From a virus: 64,000 nucleotides of DNA. Below the pieces are notes generated by a model. The model did no database searches. It saw nothing but the letters and a program-made list of their open reading frames with translations, and had not been told where the DNA came from. Location of the stretch: the IMG/VR virus record IMGVR_UViG_3300027749_003047, positions 62,001 to 126,000 of that record. The stretch is one strand, 5' to 3'. Of the stretch, positions 47,129 through 56,343 are shown piece after piece. Position 1 is the first letter of the stretch. Each line of letters starts with the position of its first letter. Made by a program: the position numbers and the translations under genes.

Positions 47129-49042
47129 TTACTTCTTTTCTTCTTTGTCAACTTCTGTGAAGCTAGCATCAACCGTTTGCTCTTGAGCTGATTGGCTTTG
47201 AGCTGGGGTTTCGTCTGTCGTTGATTCAGCGGCTTGTTTTTTAGTCATAACCGGACCAGCGGCTTCAAAGAAAGTCTGTACTGATTTGTCAATCGCCTCT
47301 TTGTCTTCACCAGCACAAGCAGTTTCCACTGCTTTTACTGCTTCGTCAAATTTGGTTCTTTCTTCCTCAGTCAATTGATCTTTATACGTTTCATAGTCTT
47401 TCTTGATACTGTGTGTAGTACCTTCAGCTTGATTACGTGCTCCGATCAATTCTGCTGCCTTCTTGTCTGATTCGGCATTTTCTTCAGCTTCACGAACCAT
47501 ACGTTGGATTTCAGCTTCAGTTAGTCCGGAATCAGACTTGATAGTTATCTTGTTTTCTTTGCCAGTGGTTTTATTTTTGGCACTTACATTCAAGATACCG
47601 TTTGCATCTAAATCTAGTGTGACTTCAATCTGTGGCATACCGCGTGGTGCAGGGTCAATACCCTCTAGATTGAACTCACCTAGCATCTTATTATACTTAA
47701 ACAACTCACGCTCGCCCTGTGCAACTTTGATTGTCACAGCTGGTTGATTGTCTTCTGCTGTTGAGAATGTTTGTGAGTGTTTGGTTGGTATAGTTGTATT
47801 TTTGCTGATCAGCTTGGTAAACACTCCGCCCATTGTTTCAATACCCAATGTCAATGGAGTCACGTCCAACAACAGCACGTCTGTCTTGTCGCCTGCTAGA
47901 ACAGCGCCTTGTACTGCGGCACCTGCGGCCACTGCTTCGTCTGGGTTGACATCTTTGCGTGGTGCCTTGCCAAACAGTTTCTCAACTGCTTCTTGCACTT
48001 TGGGCATACGTGTTTGGCCGCCAACTAGGATAACTTCGTCGATATCTACGGCTGTAACTTTGGCATCATTCATAGCAATCTTACATGGCTCAATTGAACG
48101 CTCGATCAGTTTCTCAACCATTTGCTCAAACTTGGCACGGCTGATAGTCACATTCATGTGCTTTGGACCACTGGCATCTGCTGTGATGTATGGCAAGTTA
48201 ACAGTTGTACTTGCGGCACTAGACAATTCAATCTTGGCCTTTTCAGCAGACTCTTTCAAACGCTGTAAAGCCAGCACGTCTTGCTTTAGGTCAATACCAT
48301 TGTCTTTCTTAAACTCTGCTACCAAATGATCCATAAGAACTTGGTCAAAGTCTTCACCACCTAGGAATGTGTCACCGTTTGTACTCAACACTTCAATTTG
48401 CTTGTCGCCGTCAATGTTGGCAATTTCAATAATGGAGATGTCAAATGTACCACCACCCAAGTCATACACAGCGATCTTACGATCTTTCTTGTCTTGCTTG
48501 TCTACACCATATGCCAATGCGGCCGCTGTTGGCTCATTGATGATACGTAGAACTTCTAGTCCAGCGATACGTCCTGCGTCTTTGGTTGCTTGACGTTGGC
48601 TGTCGTTGAAGTAAGCAGGCACAGTGATAACTGCCTGTGTAACTTCTTTACCCAGATAGTCTTCTGCTGTCTTTTTCATTTTACGTAGCACTTCAGCTGA
48701 CACCTGCTGTGGAGCAAGTTTCTCGCCGTTGGCTTCAATCCAAGCGTCACCGTTGTCAGCTTTGATAATTGAATAAGGCATCAAGTCGATGTCTTTTTGT
48801 ACTTCTTTCTCGTCAAACTTGCGACCAATAAGGCGCTTGCTGGCGTAGATTGTATTCTTTGGGTTTGTGACTGCTTGTCGTTTTGCTGTTGCACCTACTA
48901 GGATCTCGTCCTTGGTATATGCAATGATTGATGGTGTTGTTCTCGCACCTTCGCTGTTTTCAATTACTTTGGCAACTCCGTTTTCCAGGATTGCCACACA
49001 GCTATTTGTTGTACCTAAATCGATACCGATGATTTTGCTCAT
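47129..49042 (-). CDS. dnaK: DnaK (Hsp70 chaperone), full length
   Basis: 637 residues, against 638 in E. coli. All ATPase motifs ([63 protein letters not shown]) and the substrate-binding domain ([20 protein letters not shown]) are intact, ending in an acidic tail EVDKEEKK. No DnaJ or GrpE gene is in the window, so host partners are needed. Complete phage DnaK genes are rare. AAAGGAG precedes the ATG; a GATAAATA motif lies at 49123-49130. Confidence 0.96.
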   Translation of the reverse strand: MSKIIGIDLGTTNSCVAILENGVAKVIENSEGARTTPSIIAYTKDEILVGATAKRQAVTNPKNTIYASKRLIGRKFDEKEVQKDIDLMPYSIIKADNGDAWIEANGEKLAPQQVSAEVLRKMKKTAEDYLGKEVTQAVITVPAYFNDSQRQATKDAGRIAGLEVLRIINEPTAAALAYGVDKQDKKDRKIAVYDLGGGTFDISIIEIANIDGDKQIEVLSTNGDTFLGGEDFDQVLMDHLVAEFKKDNGIDLKQDVLALQRLKESAEKAKIELSSAASTTVNLPYITADASGPKHMNVTISRAKFEQMVEKLIERSIEPCKIAMNDAKVTAVDIDEVILVGGQTRMPKVQEAVEKLFGKAPRKDVNPDEAVAAGAAVQGAVLAGDKTDVLLLDVTPLTLGIETMGGVFTKLISKNTTIPTKHSQTFSTAEDNQPAVTIKVAQGERELFKYNKMLGEFNLEGIDPAPRGMPQIEVTLDLDANGILNVSAKNKTTGKENKITIKSDSGLTEAEIQRMVREAEENAESDKKAAELIGARNQAEGTTHSIKKDYETYKDQLTEEERTKFDEAVKAVETACAGEDKEAIDKSVQTFFEAAGPVMTKKQAAESTTDETPAQSQSAQEQTVDASFTEVDKEEKK

Positions 49043-49122
49043 AATTTTCTCCTTTAATTAAGCAAGTAAATTTGGACTCTATGTCCGTGTACTTAAACCC
49101 TTACGGCATTTTAGCACGTAAA

Positions 49123-49130
49123 TATTTATC
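49123..49130 (-). promoter_or_regulatory. T4-late-like promoter motif GATAAATA
   Basis: Minus strand, between the MazG-like gene and dnaK, giving dnaK a leader of about 75 bases. Confidence 0.45.
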
Positions 49131-49134
49131 TCAG

Positions 49135-49416
49135 TCAGACTTTTTCCTTGAAAATATTTGACCAAATTTTAAGTTTTTCTCGTTTAGCCTCTGCGGCTTT
49201 TTCAATGTTGGCAAAGCTAACAATGTCAAGCTCTTGTAGAATATCTACCATTGCTTGTAAATCGCCTAGTTCTTCTTCCAAGTGTTCCCTGTTGGTTTTA
49301 GGTTTTCCTGGCTTGAGATTATCGAGCCCAAAACGGCTGATTTTACTAACCGCTTGTATTACCTCGGCACATTCTTCTTGTAGAATGTCCATTACTTCTT
49401 TAGTTTGACTGTCCAT
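49135..49416 (-). CDS. MazG-like nucleotide pyrophosphohydrolase
   Basis: 93 residues. EECAEVIQAVSKISRFG and EELGDLQAMVDIL form the E-x3-E ... E-x2-D magnesium site of all-alpha NTP pyrophosphatases (MazG family). Phage versions are thought to affect nucleotide pools or ppGpp. Located two bases from the exonuclease gene, in a small nucleotide-metabolism group. Confidence 0.85.
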   Translation of the reverse strand: MDSQTKEVMDILQEECAEVIQAVSKISRFGLDNLKPGKPKTNREHLEEELGDLQAMVDILQELDIVSFANIEKAAEAKREKLKIWSNIFKEKV

Positions 49417-49418
49417 TT

Positions 49419-50000
49419 TTACCTCTGATTAATAAACGGTTGTAGCATCTTACCTTCATATGTAGTCGAAGTGCGTAGAGTATTGTAGACATTCTGAATA
49501 CCCACTGCTTGATTCCATGCATCTTCTAGCGCATGGTGAGCTGTAATAGGAGGACGCTGAGGATTGATGCCTAGATCAAAAGCAGTGCGTACATCACGTA
49601 CTTCCCAAAACTTCCATGGGCAAGCTCGATTGATTTTACGGAACACATGTTCGCAGATCACAATATCAAAACATGAACCGTTTGACCATACACGTTTTGC
49701 GCCCCAACAGAATTTATACAGTTGCGCAAACGCTTCTTCAATATCAATTCTTCCTTCGGGATCAAAAGCCGCTTCTTGGGCTTCCTTGCTTTGACTTGCC
49801 CACCATTCTATTGTGTCATCGCTAGTGGTAAGACCGATCCTATCACACGAATCAACATCTACTTTACAGTAGAAGCTTTTCATTGCAGGTTCTTTTAATT
49901 CTAATCCAAACGGATCAAATTTAACAGCACCTATAGTTAGGATGGTTGCGTCTGGAGTTGTATTTAGAGTCTCCAAATCTATCATAATGTCAGTAAGCAT
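49419..50000 (-). CDS. DEDDh 3'-5' exonuclease-like protein
   Basis: 193 residues. IMIDLETLNTTPDATILTIG supplies the first Asp-x-Glu, WSNGSCFDIVICEHVF the second Asp, and HHALEDAWNQAVG the His and last Asp, as in Rv2179c/RNase T-like exonucleases. It probably degrades RNA or DNA ends. The promoter at 50006-50034 places the start site almost at the ATG, which suggests a leaderless transcript. Confidence 0.85.
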   Translation of the reverse strand: MLTDIMIDLETLNTTPDATILTIGAVKFDPFGLELKEPAMKSFYCKVDVDSCDRIGLTTSDDTIEWWASQSKEAQEAAFDPEGRIDIEEAFAQLYKFCWGAKRVWSNGSCFDIVICEHVFRKINRACPWKFWEVRDVRTAFDLGINPQRPPITAHHALEDAWNQAVGIQNVYNTLRTSTTYEGKMLQPFINQR

Positions 50001-50005
50001 ACCTT

Positions 50006-50034
50006 ATTATAACAGATTTAGATCAGTGTGTCAA
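50006..50034 (-). promoter_or_regulatory. Perfect sigma-70 promoter
   Basis: Minus strand TTGACA, 17 bases, TATAAT; the -10 ends five bases before ATG 50000, so the mRNA would be leaderless or nearly so. It overlaps the end of the bS21 gene. Confidence 0.8.
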
Positions 50035-50261
50035 TACATTTTTTTGGGTAATTGCTGATCTTTCAGCTTCTTTTTCCAACGTGCTTGGGCCGCACCTTTT
50101 TTACGTTTGCGTTCAGTGGTAGGTTTTTCGTAGAATTCTTTAGCCCGTAAATCTTCCAAAAGCCCTGAATCCTCAATCTTACGTTTGAATCTACGCAAGG
50201 CCTGATTGATGTTCTCTCCGTCCTTGACAGTGACACCTGTACCTTTATTCTTCTGGTTCAT
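50031..50261 (-). CDS. rpsU: Ribosomal protein bS21 homologue
   Basis: 76 residues; bacterial S21 has about 70. The pattern [20 protein letters not shown], then [20 protein letters not shown] and a basic end is that of bS21, which helps mRNA initiation near the anti-Shine-Dalgarno. Phage S21 genes are known from Pelagibacter and other large phages and may bias ribosomes toward phage mRNA. Overlaps the upstream gene by 17 bases. Confidence 0.92.
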   Translation of the reverse strand: MNQKNKGTGVTVKDGENINQALRRFKRKIEDSGLLEDLRAKEFYEKPTTERKRKKGAAQARWKKKLKDQQLPKKMY

Positions 50262-50661
50262 CTTCTGGGCCTTCTTCCTCTTCTGCTTTGATTTTTTCTA
50301 TTATCCAATTTAGATCGTAAATTCTATTACGGCTGATAAGATGATACGGAGTTGTTTCATCCTTGGTCATATAGTATGCATTGGGATGCATCAGCAATAG
50401 AGTAACAAACTTGTGTGTTTGGGGATCACAGTTGTCTACATCAATAATAATACAATCAGCTTGATAGCTGGAACTTAACAGCCAACTGATGTCTGTATCA
50501 TCGTTGTCAAATATAAACACATTCAAATCTTCTAGACCATGACTCAGTATGGTTTGGAATTGTGATTTGACAAAGTTGCTGGGCTTGACCAAAAGGTAGC
50601 TCAAATTGTTATTGAACAATTTGTCAGGGGGTGTTATTAAAGTTATTTTTCCTAAGTTCAT
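50245..50661 (-). CDS. Conserved T4-like phage protein of unknown function
   Basis: 138 residues from ATG 50661 ([20 protein letters not shown]); an in-frame upstream start is less likely. This N-terminus is common in T4-like cyanophages. The rest has alternating strands and helices ([20 protein letters not shown]) like a receiver or Rossmann fold. Acidic C-terminus. Followed directly by bS21. Its start overlaps the tail of the frameshift extension at 50624-50953. Confidence 0.65.
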   Translation of the reverse strand: MNLGKITLITPPDKLFNNNLSYLLVKPSNFVKSQFQTILSHGLEDLNVFIFDNDDTDISWLLSSSYQADCIIIDVDNCDPQTHKFVTLLLMHPNAYYMTKDETTPYHLISRNRIYDLNWIIEKIKAEEEEGPEDEPEE

Positions 50662-50953
50662 ATATTCGTTTTTCAAAATATGCTGTTTTTTCTGCCGCAT
50701 AGTCATAGAATCTAGGCCCTGTGTCTATTGTTTGTTTGACAAAATTACACAGTTCAATCTCCGACTCGTCTACTGTAAAATCTTTGAATGCTCCTTCATG
50801 GTATGCTTTATATAGCTCATCTACTGGCCTGTGTACAATTCTTTCGCTAAGTCTAGACCAAATGGTATCAGTGGATTGTTCTTCATTTTGAACATACTCT
50901 ATTCTCTGTTCTTGACTTGGATCTGCCCCGTAGGGTCCTTGATCATATAGGTC
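50624..50953 (-). CDS. -1 frame extension of the 383-residue membrane protein (probable frameshift product)
   Basis: 109 codons without a usable start codon (no ATG, GTG or TTG in the upstream part), reaching back exactly to a run of nine A at 50954-50962. The sequence looks coding (WSRLSERIVHRPVDELYKAY; NFVKQTIDTGPRFYDYAAEK). A -1 slip at A-AAA-AAG would fuse it to the upstream protein. A sequencing error in the homopolymer would give the same picture. Confidence 0.6.
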   Translation of the reverse strand, partial: DLYDQGPYGADPSQEQRIEYVQNEEQSTDTIWSRLSERIVHRPVDELYKAYHEGAFKDFTVDESEIELCNFVKQTIDTGPRFYDYAAEKTAYFEKRIYELRKNNFNNTP

Positions 50954-52050
50954 TTTTTTTTTGAGCCGTCTTCTTCCGAGTACACTGGATTCTCGTTGCC
51001 CTCACTGTCCACATAGGACTCGCCGGATGCCAAACGTTCTTCTAAACTAGGACCAGGTTCTACAATAGCTCGTTCAGCTTCTTCCACCATTTTGTTCCAT
51101 TTGTCCAATTCTGTTTCTTCAATAATTTCTGCAGGCTTGTCGTCTAAAACTTCGGGAGTTCCTGCCGCTATAACGCCTTCGTATTCTGTGATCAACGGTA
51201 TATTATCGGCAGGGCTACTGTTGGTAACACCCTGTTTCAATATTTCATCAGCTGGTGTCGATACAACTGGTATTTCTTCCGGTACGTGTTCTTGTTCTTT
51301 CTTCCAACCAAATGTCATCTGTGCGGCTAACAACATGATAACTGCCAATGGGTCAAATACAACTACAATAAGGATAATGATCCAAGTTACTGCTCGTTCC
51401 AGCATTGTTTCGTCTGGCGCTGTGCCGTAGATGAACGCCGCGATATACTTAATTGGCCCAACTTCTGCTTCGACTTTACGTACCTCGGCGGCAATAGGCG
51501 CACGGGCATCATTAAGTTCCGCGATAGACTTCTGCGACTGTGATATTTCAGCTTGAAGTCTAACACGTTCTTTCTGCTGGGAGCGACGCATAGCCACAGC
51601 TTTGTCGGCACCTTTTTCATCTGTTGAGCGACCCAGTACTTGGTCCACTCCCTCATCCATCTGTTTAAGTGCCTTACGGTTTGCTTCAATATTCTCTTTT
51701 TCGGTTTTGATTTTTTCATCATAGATTGCGATCTTACTGCCAACGTCTCCACTGACTAGGGTTTGATCGTTGTGGGCTTTTGAAAGGAATCCGAATATGC
51801 CCATTGACGTAATCAGCATCAGTACTACAACTGCTATGACCATGTAGTACTTCATGAAACGTGGAGCACGTTCCCAATTGGCTTTGAGCCAACTTGCACA
51901 CACCAGTTTACCTACCTCAAGAGCTGACCCCATGATAATAATGGGTATGGCCGCGGCAGAAAAGATAGCGGTCAAACCTACCACTGAGTAGTAGATTGCG
52001 ACCGCCGATATTGTTAAACCTGTTAGTAGTAGTAGATACGCTAATATCAT
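50899..52050 (-). CDS. Large phage membrane protein with coiled coil; ends at a slippery site
   Basis: 383 residues in the zero frame. Two N-terminal membrane helices and a third near 70-90 (MILAYLLLLTGLTISAVAIY; IIIMGSALEVGKLVCASWLK; VVVLMLITSMGIFGFLSKA), a coiled coil (about 110-215), one more helix (about 225-247), then an acidic, Pro/Glu-rich tail. Relatives are conserved in T4-like marine phages; function unknown. The zero frame ends 16 codons after an AAAAAAAAAG run (50962-50953), where the -1 frame continues for 109 codons (separate entry). Confidence 0.75.
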   Translation of the reverse strand: MILAYLLLLTGLTISAVAIYYSVVGLTAIFSAAAIPIIIMGSALEVGKLVCASWLKANWERAPRFMKYYMVIAVVVLMLITSMGIFGFLSKAHNDQTLVSGDVGSKIAIYDEKIKTEKENIEANRKALKQMDEGVDQVLGRSTDEKGADKAVAMRRSQQKERVRLQAEISQSQKSIAELNDARAPIAAEVRKVEAEVGPIKYIAAFIYGTAPDETMLERAVTWIIILIVVVFDPLAVIMLLAAQMTFGWKKEQEHVPEEIPVVSTPADEILKQGVTNSSPADNIPLITEYEGVIAAGTPEVLDDKPAEIIEETELDKWNKMVEEAERAIVEPGPSLEERLASGESYVDSEGNENPVYSEEDGSKKKTYMIKDPTGQIQVKNRE

Positions 52051-52063
52051 TCCTGTCTTTCGA

Positions 52064-52768
52064 TTATAATGGTACGCCTACCAGCCCAATAGTGTCAATT
52101 AAGGTTGCGGTACCTACGCCGGTATACGCTTGTGCTGGGGTGCATGGTTGAAGAACAGTGACTTTGACTTGTGAGTCACCGAGTGATGAAGGACTGTATA
52201 CGCGGAAGTTTCTAGTGTATCCTGCGCTTGCTCCGCCTGCTACCAGCGCAGTGGCAATCATATCTTGAACTGCCAGTGCTGTAGTGTTGATAGCAACTGT
52301 ACCTGACGCATTCAAACTGTTGTAGGCTGTACCAGTTGAACCATCTGCATTGGTGAATGTACCGTTGGCTGTTGCGCCTTGGCTTTTTAACCAAGCATTC
52401 CAATTGCCAACAATAACAGAAGCACGATCAAACACCACAGTAAATGCCACTGCGGTATTTGCTGAAGTAGCATCTGTACCAGCTGGGCTTCCGCCACCAG
52501 TGATGACCACATCCAAAATGCGGCAATCAGAAACTGTGCTCAATTGTTGAACAATGTTGTTCCAACGCACATTGCCCTGGGCCAGCAACAGTGCCTGCGC
52601 CGCTGACATTGCTGTAGCATTTGTGTAATTTGAACTGTCCCAATCGTAAGGGTTCACGCCGCCGCCTGCTGTTCCAGTGGTAGCAAAGTTGGTATTTGTA
52701 TTGATGCTGATACGATAAGCAGTTGGTGTTAACTGATTACTATCTAATTGAAATCCTGATCCAGCCAT
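52064..52768 (-). CDS. Structural-type phage protein
   Basis: 234 residues, rich in Ala, Thr, Gly, Asn and Ser (TNTNFATTGTAGGGVNPYDW; STVSDCRILDVVITGGGSPA), with a uniform beta character like neck, tail or head-decoration proteins. No exact family recognised. AAGGAG precedes the ATG; a TAAATATA motif lies upstream near 52792. It lies between membrane-protein genes. Confidence 0.6.
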   Translation of the reverse strand: MAGSGFQLDSNQLTPTAYRISINTNTNFATTGTAGGGVNPYDWDSSNYTNATAMSAAQALLLAQGNVRWNNIVQQLSTVSDCRILDVVITGGGSPAGTDATSANTAVAFTVVFDRASVIVGNWNAWLKSQGATANGTFTNADGSTGTAYNSLNASGTVAINTTALAVQDMIATALVAGGASAGYTRNFRVYSPSSLGDSQVKVTVLQPCTPAQAYTGVGTATLIDTIGLVGVPL

Positions 52769-52807
52769 TTGGATACTCCTTGTTATATAGTATATTTAGC
52801 ATGTCGA

Positions 52808-53149
52808 TTACTTAAACACTATTAGTGCTAGTACAGCGGCTTGGCAAAAGAAGCCGAATCCAATGGTTACAATGTTCAAAAAGTCCTTTTGGATCGCGGC
52901 TTTGATAAAAAAGCAAAATAGCCCAGCCCAGCTGAACAAAACCATGTCAACCGGTGGCATTTTCTCTGTTAATCCTGTTAGGACTGCCAGCATCGTGGGA
53001 ATAGTGGCCAAATGTAGCAGAATAACTGCTACCCACCCCATTGTTTCTGCACTCACATGCGGTGCGTGTTCTTTGAGATTTTTAACTAACAAATCCAAAT
53101 CAAATAGATCGTGGATTCCTGTTTTGATTTTTTCAACTATTGCGTTCAT
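52808..53149 (-). CDS. Small membrane protein, 113 residues
   Basis: An amphipathic N-terminal part (about 1-35) and three hydrophobic helices (WVAVILLHLATIPTMLAVLT; MVLFSWAGLFCFFIKAAI; IVTIGFGFFCQAAVLALIVF). Adjacent to the cell-wall hydrolase, so a lysis or membrane role is possible, but no holin family can be named. Confidence 0.65.
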   Translation of the reverse strand: MNAIVEKIKTGIHDLFDLDLLVKNLKEHAPHVSAETMGWVAVILLHLATIPTMLAVLTGLTEKMPPVDMVLFSWAGLFCFFIKAAIQKDFLNIVTIGFGFFCQAAVLALIVFK

Positions 53150-53161
53150 AATTATCCTTGA

Positions 53162-53692
53162 TTAATCATAAAAAATGTGACGGCCAATTTTGGCCACTGG
53201 TTTCTTGCCCCAACCGGGTTGTACATAATCCCCATGAAAGTATAGAGCTTTCTTTAAATCCGGCAAGCGGAATCCTTCTAGTAGCACCTTTTTGGCTACT
53301 TCCATACTTTCAGTATATATAGGCCCGTTCATTGGTTTCATGGCACTGGGACCTTGACAATACCAGCTGAACTGGCAAAGTACACGTTCGTAGACTACAT
53401 TTTTTTGATAGACTACACCACAGATGTCAGAAGGGAATTGACCACTTTCGGTTCTGTTGATTGTTACCTGAGCCACGGCCACTTTGCCTTCAAAAGGTTC
53501 ACCGCCTGCTTCATGGTATATGTTACGAGCCAGACAATCTAATTGAGTTTGTCTCATTTTGGCTGTAATTGGGCTTGCTGTTTCGCGAGCCTGTTCAAGA
53601 CGTTCAAACTTTCTTGAAACTGCTTGTTGTGCTACAGATGCAATGGCTAGTACGACTAGCACATTTATTACTATTTTGATAATGCGTATCAT
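53162..53692 (-). CDS. Membrane-anchored cell-wall hydrolase (SleB/Hydrolase_2 type)
   Basis: 176 residues from ATG 53692 behind AAAGGAG; a longer frame upstream lacks a site and looks non-coding. A signal-anchor helix (IIKIVINVLVVLAIASVAQQ) is followed by the Hydrolase_2 domain: CLARNIYHEAGGEPFEGKVA, VAQVTINRTESGQFPSDICG, CQFSWYC and LYFHGDYVQPGW. It cleaves peptidoglycan, either at lysis (SAR-endolysin-like) or at entry. Confidence 0.85.
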   Translation of the reverse strand: MIRIIKIVINVLVVLAIASVAQQAVSRKFERLEQARETASPITAKMRQTQLDCLARNIYHEAGGEPFEGKVAVAQVTINRTESGQFPSDICGVVYQKNVVYERVLCQFSWYCQGPSAMKPMNGPIYTESMEVAKKVLLEGFRLPDLKKALYFHGDYVQPGWGKKPVAKIGRHIFYD

Positions 53693-53866
53693 TGTTTTCT
53701 CCTTTACGCTGGATGAGGTATCGCTAGTACCATCATTAAAAATTGGCTGTATATTTCTCCTGTAAAAATTAGCCTTACTGCTGTTTGTCCCAAAATCCTT
53801 CGGGGACAATATATAGTTATCCTCTGTTACCAGGGGAATAACACTATGTTTATACTTAGTCACAGT

Positions 53867-54259
53867 TTAACGCCTCATGCGACTAATGTCAACTGCTTGT
53901 TCATCACTAAAAACTGGTACTGCGTTGCTCTTATGCATGGTCGCAATGCCTTTTACCATGTTTCCTGTATAAACTTTGGCCGGAGGCAACGTGGCTACAC
54001 CGCCACCAGTGTCTCTGCTGGGGATATGTGCTGTGGTATTGCGGCCTTCTGGAATCTTCAAACTGTAAGTGCTACCTAAACTTTCACTGGCCATAGCACG
54101 TCGACGTTTCTTTTCTTCAAGTTCGATTCCCTGCCGTTTGAGCAATTCCTTCCAACTGGCTTCTTGCTCGCGTGCCTTGCGAGCATGCTCTGCTGAAGCA
54201 AATTTCTTGCGGCCTTTTTGCTTGCCTGTGGTTGATAGCCACGGACCTTCTAAGTGCAT
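53867..54259 (-). CDS. Conserved phage protein, 130 residues
   Basis: ATG 54259 (MHLEGPWLSTTGKQKGRKKF) with GGAG 13 bases upstream; a TTG six codons earlier is possible. The N-terminal motif LEGPWLSTTGKxKGxxKF recurs in many phage proteins; the rest is charged and helical (EASWKELLKRQGIELEEKKR). Function unknown. It has its own perfect promoter (54297-54325). Confidence 0.7.
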   Translation of the reverse strand: MHLEGPWLSTTGKQKGRKKFASAEHARKAREQEASWKELLKRQGIELEEKKRRRAMASESLGSTYSLKIPEGRNTTAHIPSRDTGGGVATLPPAKVYTGNMVKGIATMHKSNAVPVFSDEQAVDISRMRR

Positions 54260-54296
54260 ACTCAATTTTGACTCCAAAAGTTATAACAATACAAGT

Positions 54297-54325
54297 ATTA
54301 TAACATCACTTTTGGAACTTGTCAA
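54297..54325 (-). promoter_or_regulatory. Perfect sigma-70 promoter
   Basis: Minus strand TTGACA, 17 bases, TATAAT, 38 bases before ATG 54259, overlapping the iscA stop. Confidence 0.85.
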
Positions 54326-54648
54326 ACTCTAAATGACTCACCGCATCCGCAACGATCTTTTTCATTTGGATTGGCAAAATCAAATCCTTCATTGAGCCCA
54401 TTGCGAACCCAATCCATGGTCAGCCCATCTAAGTAAACTAGACTTTTGGCATCTACCAATAATACAAAATCTTTATGTCCAAAATTAGTAACACCCACTT
54501 CAGCTTCGTACTTGTCCACATATTCCATGGTATAGGCCAAACCACTGCATCCTGTGGTTCTAACACCTATACGTATGCCGACGCCACGCCCACGCTTAGC
54601 CAAATTCAGTTTGATCTTAGCTTGAGCTATTTCGGTTACGGTAATCAT
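54322..54648 (-). CDS. iscA: IscA-type Fe-S cluster carrier
   Basis: 108 residues, as in bacteria (107). Cys34 (TTGCSGLAY), Cys100 and Cys102 (CGCGESF) are the cluster ligands; LNEGFDFANPNEKDRC is the family C-terminus. It carries Fe-S clusters from IscU to target proteins. It overlaps iscU by 32 bases. It may support the five radical SAM proteins of this phage (inference). No IscS is in the window, so host desulfurase is needed. Confidence 0.93.
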   Translation of the reverse strand: MITVTEIAQAKIKLNLAKRGRGVGIRIGVRTTGCSGLAYTMEYVDKYEAEVGVTNFGHKDFVLLVDAKSLVYLDGLTMDWVRNGLNEGFDFANPNEKDRCGCGESFRV

Positions 54649-55003
54649 TTACGGCTGCCTTGATAGCATCTTCTGCTAGAATACTACAATGTATCTTGAC
54701 CGGAGGAAGAGCCAGCTCTTGTGCAATATCACTGTTCTTGATTGAACTTGCCTGATCCAAACTCATACCCTTGACCAATTCCGTGATAAGTGAACTGCTG
54801 GCAATGGCACTGCCACAACCATATGTTTTAAATCTAGCATCGGTAATGATGCCATCTGTGTCTACTTTGATTTGCAGTTTCATTACATCGCCACAGGCAG
54901 GTGCTCCCACCATGCCAGTGCCCACTGTGGGATCATTTTTATCAAACGATCCTACATTGCGAGGATTTTCATAGTGATCGATTACTTTGTCTGAATAGGC
55001 CAT
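54617..55003 (-). CDS. iscU: IscU Fe-S cluster scaffold
   Basis: 128 residues, the same length as E. coli IscU, and very similar along its length. Cys37 (PACGD), Asp39, Cys63 (YGCGSA) and Cys106 (KIHCSIL) are the cluster site; LPPVK (99-103) is the HscA-binding motif. Such close similarity suggests recent capture from a proteobacterial host. The nearest chaperone in the window is DnaK, not HscA. One base from the structural gene upstream. Confidence 0.95.
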   Translation of the reverse strand: MAYSDKVIDHYENPRNVGSFDKNDPTVGTGMVGAPACGDVMKLQIKVDTDGIITDARFKTYGCGSAIASSSLITELVKGMSLDQASSIKNSDIAQELALPPVKIHCSILAEDAIKAAVNDYRNRNSSS

Positions 55004-56335
55004 TTAGGTTCCTGGGTTGTTCACAACTGCACATGCGGTATAATTAATACTTAGCACCGGAAAAGACACACTGAGTGAAAATACACTTAAGATAGAACTG
55101 ATAGCCTTGACAAATGCTGCCAGTATTAGAGCTATGTAGTTTGTACAATAATTTTTGATATCGCCCAGCAGTTGATTGAGATCTTTCAGCGGAGATCGAA
55201 CACCGCCCTGGAATGGCAAATCCCAATCAAATGGCTTGCCAAACACTGGCAGTGTGAATCCTGTGAGATAGTCCAAGATCTCTTGAGCTGTTACTGTGGT
55301 TTTCTTCAGTGCAGACTTTACAAAGTCCTCCAAGGCATTTAATATTTCTTGCACACTAGGACCGCCTGTTAAAAAGAATAATGAAATTTTTCCTAAAATT
55401 GCATCAGTTACATCAACCCAAATAGTAGTTAATGGACGATAAAATGATCCAGGATTTGTTAAAATATCATACGCAGTCAATCCGGTTTTTATTGCTTGCA
55501 GTATGTCAGCCAGTTTTTTAATCAATTGTCCCCACAGGCTGACCATGGCATTTTTTACAATACTGGCAATATCTGTTTGTGGTGAATCAACACCCGAAAA
55601 CGGTTGAAACGGAATACCTAAAAACCTAAGCAAAGAAAGCAAATCTTCTCTTGCGTTGTTGTACAAGTTTGTGATACTGATAGTCAACTTATTGTACAAG
55701 TTATCGCTGAACAAATCGCTAATAGTGAGATTCAACACCGGTATTGTGAGATCCACGGAAAACAAACTGCCCACTACCGCTTCTAATGCCTTCAGCAGTT
55801 CATTGAGTACTTTCCATATGGGTTCCAAATAACTTTTCATACAGTAATTGTACAATCGCGCCACTGCATCCTTGATGTCCATATAGCTGTCAATTACACC
55901 TTCAGTTTTGCAAGGCAAGCCTATCATAGCCAAACTGATACCTGTTACTGTGTATTGATATTTGGTAATATTTGTTATGGTACCAGATGTTGGTGTTGTG
56001 CCTCCAACTACAGTATACTCAATAGTATTATTAGATCCTATCTTGTCTACAGTACAGCTTACCGGAGTGGCACCATACAATGTGCCAGTGCCCGAAGTGG
56101 CAGTAATTCTATCACCTATAGACAATCCAGCTGTGGATGACATTCCGGAGATGCTGGCCGACCAAGGGCCTTCTGTTGGATTTATACTAGTGATGCCGCC
56201 TACTATGCCAGTTGAGCTGACCACAGTAGGCGGAGGAAGACTGCTGTATATTGAATTAAAAATACCCTGCATGGTAAACGCATTGTTTACATCAACGGTT
56301 AATGTTGCAGGGATTGATACAACAGTGATAGTCAT
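55004..56335 (-). CDS. Structural-type phage protein, 443 residues
   Basis: N-terminal third is Thr/Ser/Gly-rich and beta-like (SISGMSSTAGLSIGDRITAT); the rest is amphipathic and hydrophobic-helical (LNELLKALEAVVGSLFSVDL; GLTAYDILTNPGSFYRPLTT). No family recognised. The length and surroundings fit a virion, baseplate or membrane-interacting protein. Ends one base before the iscU start. Confidence 0.55.
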   Translation of the reverse strand: MTITVVSIPATLTVDVNNAFTMQGIFNSIYSSLPPPTVVSSTGIVGGITSINPTEGPWSASISGMSSTAGLSIGDRITATSGTGTLYGATPVSCTVDKIGSNNTIEYTVVGGTTPTSGTITNITKYQYTVTGISLAMIGLPCKTEGVIDSYMDIKDAVARLYNYCMKSYLEPIWKVLNELLKALEAVVGSLFSVDLTIPVLNLTISDLFSDNLYNKLTISITNLYNNAREDLLSLLRFLGIPFQPFSGVDSPQTDIASIVKNAMVSLWGQLIKKLADILQAIKTGLTAYDILTNPGSFYRPLTTIWVDVTDAILGKISLFFLTGGPSVQEILNALEDFVKSALKKTTVTAQEILDYLTGFTLPVFGKPFDWDLPFQGGVRSPLKDLNQLLGDIKNYCTNYIALILAAFVKAISSILSVFSLSVSFPVLSINYTACAVVNNPGT

Positions 56336-56343
56336 GTTGGCAT

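Noticed and set aside
47748-48329. 193-codon plus-strand frame inside dnaK
   Set aside because: Antisense to a highly conserved DnaK domain; a shadow frame.
53693-53863. N-terminal extension of the cell-wall hydrolase
   Set aside because: The added 57 codons contain a GTCCC/GGGAC hairpin region and non-coding-like sequence, while ATG 53692 has a strong ribosome site and begins a signal anchor.
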